From: Ridgeia piscesae
Lineage: Eukaryota > Annelida > Polychaeta > Sabellida > Siboglinidae
Length of the DNA stretch: 64,000 nucleotides
Assembly: GCA_025642075.2 (NCBI GenBank)
Contig: JAODUO010000573.1
Span: 98,501 to 162,500 of the forward strand
Direction of reading: 5' to 3'
The position numbers were made by a program, and so were the translations under genes. The notes under the pieces are model-generated. The model was not told the DNA's origin and did no database searches. It worked only from the letters and a program-made list of their open reading frames with translations. This document shows positions 57,878 to 64,000 of the stretch, in pieces (position 1 is the stretch's first letter; each line of letters begins with the position of its first letter).

Positions 57878-58828
57878 TTACACTAATTGAAATATAGAAT
57901 AACCGTTAATTACACAATTACAATTATTACATTATTACAATTATCTAACATATAGTAATTTTTGTTGCCAATAAATAATTACTACAGTGATTGAATGGTG
58001 TCGAACAATAAACTTATAGTAATTATTTGATTTCGCCAGTCGCAACTGTGTCAGCCATGTGAACAGTGCAAATATGAAATATATACCACAATTTGAAGAC
58101 GGATTGTTCTACATGATTGTTTGGAATCCCAATAATATGAATAGGGCGTGTAAGTCTCGCGCGCGAAAACGAGGCTGGGGCTATTGGGGGCAGGAAGTCC
58201 ATATTCTCCATGTTAACATAATTTTATAGGACTTTGTTTTTGGTTGTAATAATCGAACTGTTCCCAACTAGCGTATTTCAGTTATATTGTCCGAAGGATT
58301 ATTACAAGCAGAAGCAATGGAACACTTTGCCGGTGACAATGATCACGGAAATCATGAATTGTAATCGATTATTATGGTGGTTGCCATGGCATTAGCGGCA
58401 AGTACTTGTCTTTGGCGATCTTGACTAATAATGAAGAGAGCCATTTTTCGCGCAGTACAACCTGTTTCACTGCAAACGTGTACATGTGTTATGATTATGT
58501 GCATTTAGACAACTGGTCAGGTATAAATGCTTATCGAAACAACAACGTACAGCAATGTAAATTGCAAATCCCGTGAAAGACACATACGGCCTAAAATCGT
58601 GTTTATTATCTGTACTACGTAAATCGCTATATGTCTATGATAGTGTGGTAAAATCAATAATTTAAAAAAAATTAAATCGGACATTTAAGATAAGACGGGT
58701 GTAACACAAGATATTTATGACCTCATTTTCCTAGTATTCATCAGTCGGAAGCTACAACTGTCATCCATCGTTAGAATATTATTCTTGTGTTCAGTCCCCA
58801 ATCAGCTCCAGTCGCGCGGAGTCTCGCC

Positions 58829-58955
58829 ATGTATTGTGACCCACTTACAGGCCCTATAATGATCCATTCACGCCCTAAACATTGCACGCAACACGAGCTG
58901 GTCTCGCTTAACCGACTGTCGGTCGGCTGCGGAACTACGCCGAAAAGACAGTCCG
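58829..58955 (+). CDS. Possible first coding exon of an unknown plus-strand gene
   Basis: ATG at 58829 (context ctcgccATGt) opens a frame of 42 codons (MYCDPLTGPIMIHSRPKHC, then QHELVSLNRLSVGCG) to a strong donor CCG|gtgagt at 58956. The segment 58790-58960 is much richer in CG than its surroundings, as first exons often are. I do not recognise the peptide, no acceptor partner was found, and the sequence to the right is transposon-like. It may be chance. Confidence 0.2.
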
Positions 58956-59227
58956 GTGAGTCTCCCGGCTTTTGAATGTTTTATCCGTGTGATCTATACA
59001 ATGCTGCCACCTCACGGATACTGATTAATCCTGCCGTAATTCTTATTTTATAAACAACTGTAAATTTGAATTTTTACTTATTTTTCTGTTAATATAACTT
59101 CAATGTTGAATACTTTTCATAGGATATCTTGTAAAAGTAAATCGTTTCATAGTTGGCCTGACAGCCAATCAGCGTCTCTACCCTAAAGTGGGGTAAGGCC
59201 GTAACAGTAACAAATGCAGGGTGTGTC

Positions 59228-59498
59228 TAAAAGCCCGAGTTTCGAGAACATGACGCCAACCGCAAACACGTGTACCGCGTCATGCTATATTTAGCACTCA
59301 CATGGCGCTGTGTAGCCCCACAGTGGGATATAGTTCCCAAGTGAACATGTCAATAAAGAATGTGTGTGTATGTCACAAGCTTATTGAAGTAATCAAGAAG
59401 TAATTTAAAGACTTCCGCATTATACACGATAGATAGTGGTCATATTGTACTGTGCGGCCATTTCCCTGTGTCACTGGTCACGAAAACTCGGGCTTTTA
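59228..59498. mobile_element. 271-bp MITE with TAAAAGCCCGAG termini
   Basis: Left end TAAAAGCCCGAGTTTCGAGA (59228 on); right end complement TAAAAGCCCGAGTTTTCGTG (ending 59498). No coding capacity. Confidence 0.65.
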
Positions 59499-59656
59499 GC
59501 ATTTTCTAGTAGGAAACGCTAAAAGCCCGAGGTTTCGTGATCAATTTACAAGTGAAATAGATTGCATGCGCTAAAAGAAATGTCTTCACAGTGTGTACTA
59601 AGATCAACAATTTAATTCACATCGGTGGAAATATAAACTTAATAATTACAGATACG

Positions 59657-59659
<3 letters not shown>

Positions 59660-59742
<83 letters not shown>
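59660..59742. repeat. (TA)n microsatellite
   Basis: About 80 bp of TA dinucleotides inside the composite element. Confidence 0.95.
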
Positions 59743-60097
59743 TTGAATGACTGACAAACGATTCGTTTGTGGTTTCGGAATTCTTGGCGTTTGACATCAT
59801 TCGTTTACGTCTAGTAGTCACGTGGTTTCGTCAACAATCACGATGACGTCATTCGTTTGAACTTTAAACTCGTTGGGGCACGGTTAAAGACACTGCGGCA
59901 AGGTTCAGCGTTATGTGGACAGACATAGTTAATTGTCAGAGGCCTATATAAACTATTGTCGGTAGTTTTTCGGACTATAGTTGGAATTGGTGGGGAACTC
60001 ACGATTACGAGCTCACCGAGGCAAACTTAACTATAAATACAACATAGGCGTTATTAATAATTTGTCACCGTTTTATTGAATGGAATGAAACGTAAGC

Positions 60098-60397
60098 CTA
60101 CGAAGTATAATAATAGGCATAATGACTATGATAATGTTCGTTTTTTAATGCAGGGTAACGTTCCAGATTATCGTCCATAACCATGTCAAGTGTTCTTTTG
60201 CGAAGTGACACTTGATTGTAACTTGAACCTCGTCGTTTCGGACGTTTTGGTGACTTCGGTGACTTTCTCCGCAATTCGAACATAACACAGTACATACACA
60301 TAACAGACACGTAAATCGAACAGACAAGCAACATTGGTCTCGTCCACAAACCGCCACTAGCACCAGGTCTGGATACACAACAGGGGAATCCAATCAA
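60098..60397 (-). CDS. Uncharacterised small open frame with one hydrophobic segment
   Basis: About 99 codons ending at 60098; no ATG at its head. A hydrophobic stretch (MLLVCSIYVSVMCMYCVMF) is followed by a basic segment (RRKSPKSPKRPKRRG). A good acceptor ttgtgtatccag lies at about 60372-60383, so it could be a terminal exon; TTTATT at 60071-60076 is an AATAAA on this strand. Not recognised. Confidence 0.25.
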   Translation of the reverse strand: MIGFPCCVSRPGASGGLWTRPMLLVCSIYVSVMCMYCVMFELRRKSPKSPKRPKRRGSSYNQVSLRKRTLDMVMDDNLERYPALKNEHYHSHYAYYYTS

Positions 60398-60474
60398 CAG
60401 TGCGAACTTTTTCAGTTCGATTGGCCCTGGATCTCATCCGGGAATTGCAACGGTCCCCCGTAACAACCCCCTCG

Positions 60475-61197
60475 TCACAAAACTAAACAACACTGAACAT
60501 AGAATCGGGCGTTGACACTAATACGTCGTAGTGGCCCACAGAGAAAGAGACAAGACACGGACAGGACATACGATGCGGAGTTACTGATACCGGCTGTTGC
60601 TGCGATAACATCGGATGCTCGCGTATTTGAAAGAAGCACTCTCGTTGCGCCGAATTCGCCCGGTTGCCCTTGTAGCGCTTTGGCGATGTCGCGTTTCGAT
60701 GCGAGTTGAACGGCGATCGTGGCGGCGCCGGCGGATGTGTGACTGCGTGAAGTAGCCGCCGAAAGATTTGGCTCGTCTGTGATTGTGACGTCACGCGGCA
60801 TTCCGGATTTGCGGTGGCGAAGCCGAAGGTGGAGAACAGCAACGGGTATTAGCGATGCCGCGTTTCGATGCGAATTGAACGGCGATCGTGATGGCGCCAG
60901 CGGATGCGTGAATTGATGCGTGATGTCGCCGACAGATTTGGCTCCGTCTGTGATCGTGACGACACGCGGCATTCTGGATTTCCCGTGGCGATGGCGAAGG
61001 CGAAGGTGGGGAACAGCAACTCGATTCACGACTGCGCACATCTGAAAACGCAATAACCACATCTGGGTAACCATAGTTTTTTTTAAAAGCAAACGCATTA
61101 TATAAATTTCGCAAGCAGAATAACTTAGATTTGAATTCGGACTGTTTTATATAAAAATTCCTACCTTTTTACCCGAGAGCGGTGGTAACCATGGCAT
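60475..61197 (-). CDS. Candidate two-exon gene of unknown function
   Basis: Exon 1: ATG at 61197 in a strong context (gccgccATGc), 11 codons (MPWLPPLSGKK) to donor AAG|gtagga (exon end 61165). Intron 61042-61164 (123 bp) ends gcgttttcag. Exon 2 (61041-60475) continues in phase for 188 codons to a stop. The product has an internal duplication (HLRLRHR...SRMPR at two places), reflecting a ~163-bp DNA duplication, and an Ala/Ser-rich end. CpG-rich; not recognised. It lies inside the composite element and could be element-borne, or a CpG-rich 5' region without coding function. Confidence 0.3.
60690..61020. repeat. Two tandem GC-rich copies of ~163 bp
   Basis: Copy 1 at about 60685-60842 and copy 2 at about 60851-61022 share gtttcgatgcgarttgaacg, gcgatcgtg, agatttggctc, cgcggcattc and gaaggtggrgaacagcaac. 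GC-rich unlike all surrounding sequence. Confidence 0.85.
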
Positions 61198-61483
61198 GGC
61201 GGCAACGTTCGTTGGCAGCGACAACTTGATGCAGGGAAGACGGCGATGAAATGGTGTTCAATCGCACAGAGCATTGTGTCTTCAGACTTGCACGCGTTGC
61301 CGCTAACGTTCAACCGCTTCTGTTGTTGTAGCGCAAATGTTCAGGCTCGACAAACGATACATACGAAGTCCTTTTTGGCTTCAGTGTTCGACCTTCTGAA
61401 CGTCTTGCTAGCTCGAGGAGTTGCGCTCAACTAATTTCCTTAACGATCAAATCCACGTATAACGTTACTCAGTCGAAGGTTTT

Positions 61484-61561
61484 GATTGGCTAATATGGAA
61501 CCCCTGTTTAACTAGCCAATCAGAATGAATTATTTCGAACATCCGGCAGAATGTTCTAGAA
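61484..61561. promoter_or_regulatory. Heat-shock element with paired CCAAT boxes
   Basis: Three alternating pentamers GAAtgTTCtaGAA at 61549-61561 form a perfect heat-shock factor site. Inverted CCAAT (ATTGG at 61485-61489) and CCAAT (61516-61520) flank it on the left in a near palindrome (gattggcta/tagccaatc). The candidate minus-strand gene starts about 290 bp to the left. Confidence 0.5.
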
Positions 61562-62119
61562 GGAAAGACTGTTTAATAGACCAACGAGAACACTCGTTTC
61601 AAAAACGGTTGACATAGCCTAAACGGCTTTTCCAGGGTTGGATTTCTGGATATGACACAAACAAAGCGACGTTTTTGAAGACGAAAGCGGTCGTTTCTAC
61701 GCAATTTTGCATTTCTTGAAATAGGGCTAGCTTAGAGTTTGTAAGTTTTTGAACTGGTGGTTGATTTTATCAAATATGATTTTTTTTAACTTATCAACTA
61801 CCCCGTCATGATCAATGGACTGTCCCGCGAAAGTCAGAACGCGTACGCGTTTGATTACGTATACGCTCGCGGTGACGTGTTTAATTTTACATAGTCATCG
61901 CGGGAAAACTGACTTCCTCTCCATGCCGATAAAACGCGGTCTTTTGATAAATTTGCTTCCTACATAAAACTTTGAATTCCGACGCTGGAAACTACAGAGA
62001 AATGTATAGTGTATAACTTATTTCTGCATAAATAAAATGGTGCTTTGTGTTTGTGAATAACGCACAATATGCACCTTGCGCCCCTGATTCTACGTCCATC
62101 TATGTGCCATTCTCTGTCT

Positions 62120-62272
<153 letters not shown>

Positions 62273-62457
62273 GGTTCTTATTGTTCACGGTTTTGGCGTT
62301 TTCGCCTATGAACGTATCCGTAGTTATTAAGTTTATATTCCCACCGATGTGAATTAAATTGTTGATCTTAGAAAACGCTAAAAGCCCGAGCATTCGTGAC
62401 CGTTTATCTAGAGGGTAGAGCATGCATATGGCTTAATTTAAATGCATGATATTAATG

Positions 62458-62459
<2 letters not shown>

Positions 62460-62528
<69 letters not shown>

Positions 62529-62627
62529 TATAAGCATGCGCACACACATACACGCGCACGCTCGCATGCATACATACGCACACACACGTACACGCACACG
62601 CACACGCACACGCGCACGCCGCGAGCA

Positions 62628-62693
<66 letters not shown>

Positions 62694-62705
62694 ACACACT
62701 CACGC
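62460..62705. repeat. (TA)n followed by (CA)n/(CG)-rich microsatellite
   Basis: TA dinucleotides to about 62531, then alternating purine-pyrimidine CACACG repeats to about 62700; the whole 240 bp is alternating R-Y. Confidence 0.95.
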
Positions 62706-63602
62706 AGTGGCACACGTGTACATGCACACATTGGCACGTAAACATAGAGTTCTCATGCACTGGCCTACAATAATATTCTGTCAAGCTAGTCCGTCCTATT
62801 TTTGTTTGTCTTTAATATGGTGAATACCTTAATTAGACCCTGAGCATACCGGCGAGCCCATGAATGATTATTGGTTTGCCATTCCTATTATGTTCTGTCA
62901 TTAGGGGTGATATTTTGAACATTTACAGGATAGTCAAGAACCTGTCATTCTTTGAGCCATCACCCGTCTGCGATCAGCATTCCTACAACATGTGCATACA
63001 CCCCCAGTTCTTGTATAAATCTCGACTGTTGTGGTCAGGCAACATTGTAGTGTCATTCCAACGCATTTTCCCACCACTATAGTTTGTAGACACCATCGAC
63101 CCCGACCAACAACCAGCGGGAGAGCTGTGCGTCGTTACGAAATTATCAACATGCCATGTATTACACTTTCTTAAACCGGAGAAAACGTTGAAAGCCCGAC
63201 CAACCAAGATGATTTGTCTAGTGACTGGATACATCGAATGAGATATATTATAAAAAATACAATAGTATATGTTCGCATCTTCCCAGCGGACACAAATCAA
63301 ATATAACCAATAAGAAAAGGACTATTGCGATACAATTACATCACCACGCATTCTACCATTTTTATTAGTATGTATTGCATTAATAACTCAGTTGCGTCGT
63401 TTTTTATTGCGTTGCATGTTCAATACATTCAATGATAACACTTGGGGAGTTATCAATAGGCAAGCAATAAGAACGAAATCAAGACTGATCTTCACAACTT
63501 CTTTATTGCATTGCGTATTTTTGCAACATGATGCATATGCTGTACCATCATATCACTTCATTATATTGGTGAGCATCACTCCCTGTACGGGCTAAAAATT
63601 AA

Positions 63603-63700
63603 AAGCCGAGATCACTGCCGCACAGGCCGAGATAACTGTCCGAGTTCACCGAAACAGGCCGAGATCACTCAGGCCGAGATCGCGAAAGGCCGAGATCGCC
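63603..63700. repeat. Five GGCCGAGATC motifs near the element's right end
   Basis: RGCCGAGAT occurs at about 63604, 63625, 63657, 63672 and 63688, spaced 15-32 bp, within 300-400 bp of the terminal repeat. The first is preceded by taaaa, making it resemble the terminal motif TAAAAGCCCGAG with one base lost. Confidence 0.7.
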
Positions 63701-64000
63701 GTGTAGCCAGCCACAGGAGGCTGGACGGGACGAAATACCAGACATTCGCCCAAGATAAAGTCACCCTCGATAGGCCAGCATTACCATCGTCCACAATAGC
63801 CCATAGTCACTATTGAAAGTGCCATTACGATTATTTAGTCATTTACTAACGCATTTCTGGCAAGAAATTGCTTCCTTCTCTTTGTTTCCATTCCATAACC
63901 CGTTAACGGCGCGTTTATCAGATTATATTCATGCGCGGCATGCAAATATAGAACAACACATAAATGGGTGACGTCATGTTCTCGAAAACTCGGGCTTTTA

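Overview
This is nuclear DNA of an animal, probably a marine invertebrate; the species cannot be fixed from sequence alone. The evidence is GT-AG introns in conserved metazoan genes, AT-rich introns, no bacterial operon structure, and many MITE, SINE and LINE remnants. Introns are packed with tandem arrays (units 20-74 bp, up to about 138 copies).

Two genes stand head to head. On the minus strand, TAF1 (largest TFIID subunit) runs from its ATG at 25034 leftwards past the window edge. Twenty coding exons can be placed, giving 1048 codons in one unbroken phase, ending before the zinc knuckle and bromodomains. On the plus strand, KIF3A (kinesin-2 motor subunit) is complete in 16 coding exons from 26444 to 53997 (697 residues), starting with a 6-nt coding exon. 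The ATGs lie 1409 bp apart, so a shared bidirectional promoter is likely. The products act in unrelated processes (RNA polymerase II initiation; ciliary transport).

The main discovery is that several intronic arrays are amplified copies of exon-intron junctions. Their unit contains the splice site and 8-63 nt of the neighbouring exon. This is clear at TAF1 exon 16 (42 copies of the acceptor), KIF3A exon 7 (20 extra acceptor copies), KIF3A exon 13 (about 40 donor copies) and KIF3A exon 14 (21 extra copies with 63 nt of exon). Degenerate or two-copy versions sit at TAF1 exons 14 and 20 and KIF3A exon 9. KIF3A intron 13 consists wholly of two such arrays, one grown from each end.

Right of KIF3A, 54.9-59.2 kb is repeat-bearing intergenic sequence. 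From 59228 to the last base (64000) lies a nested set of elements sharing the terminal motif TAAAAGCCCGAG in inverted orientation. They enclose a CpG-rich segment with a heat-shock element, paired CCAAT boxes and a candidate small spliced minus-strand gene, and a cluster of subterminal GGCCGAGATC motifs. No transposase was recognised.
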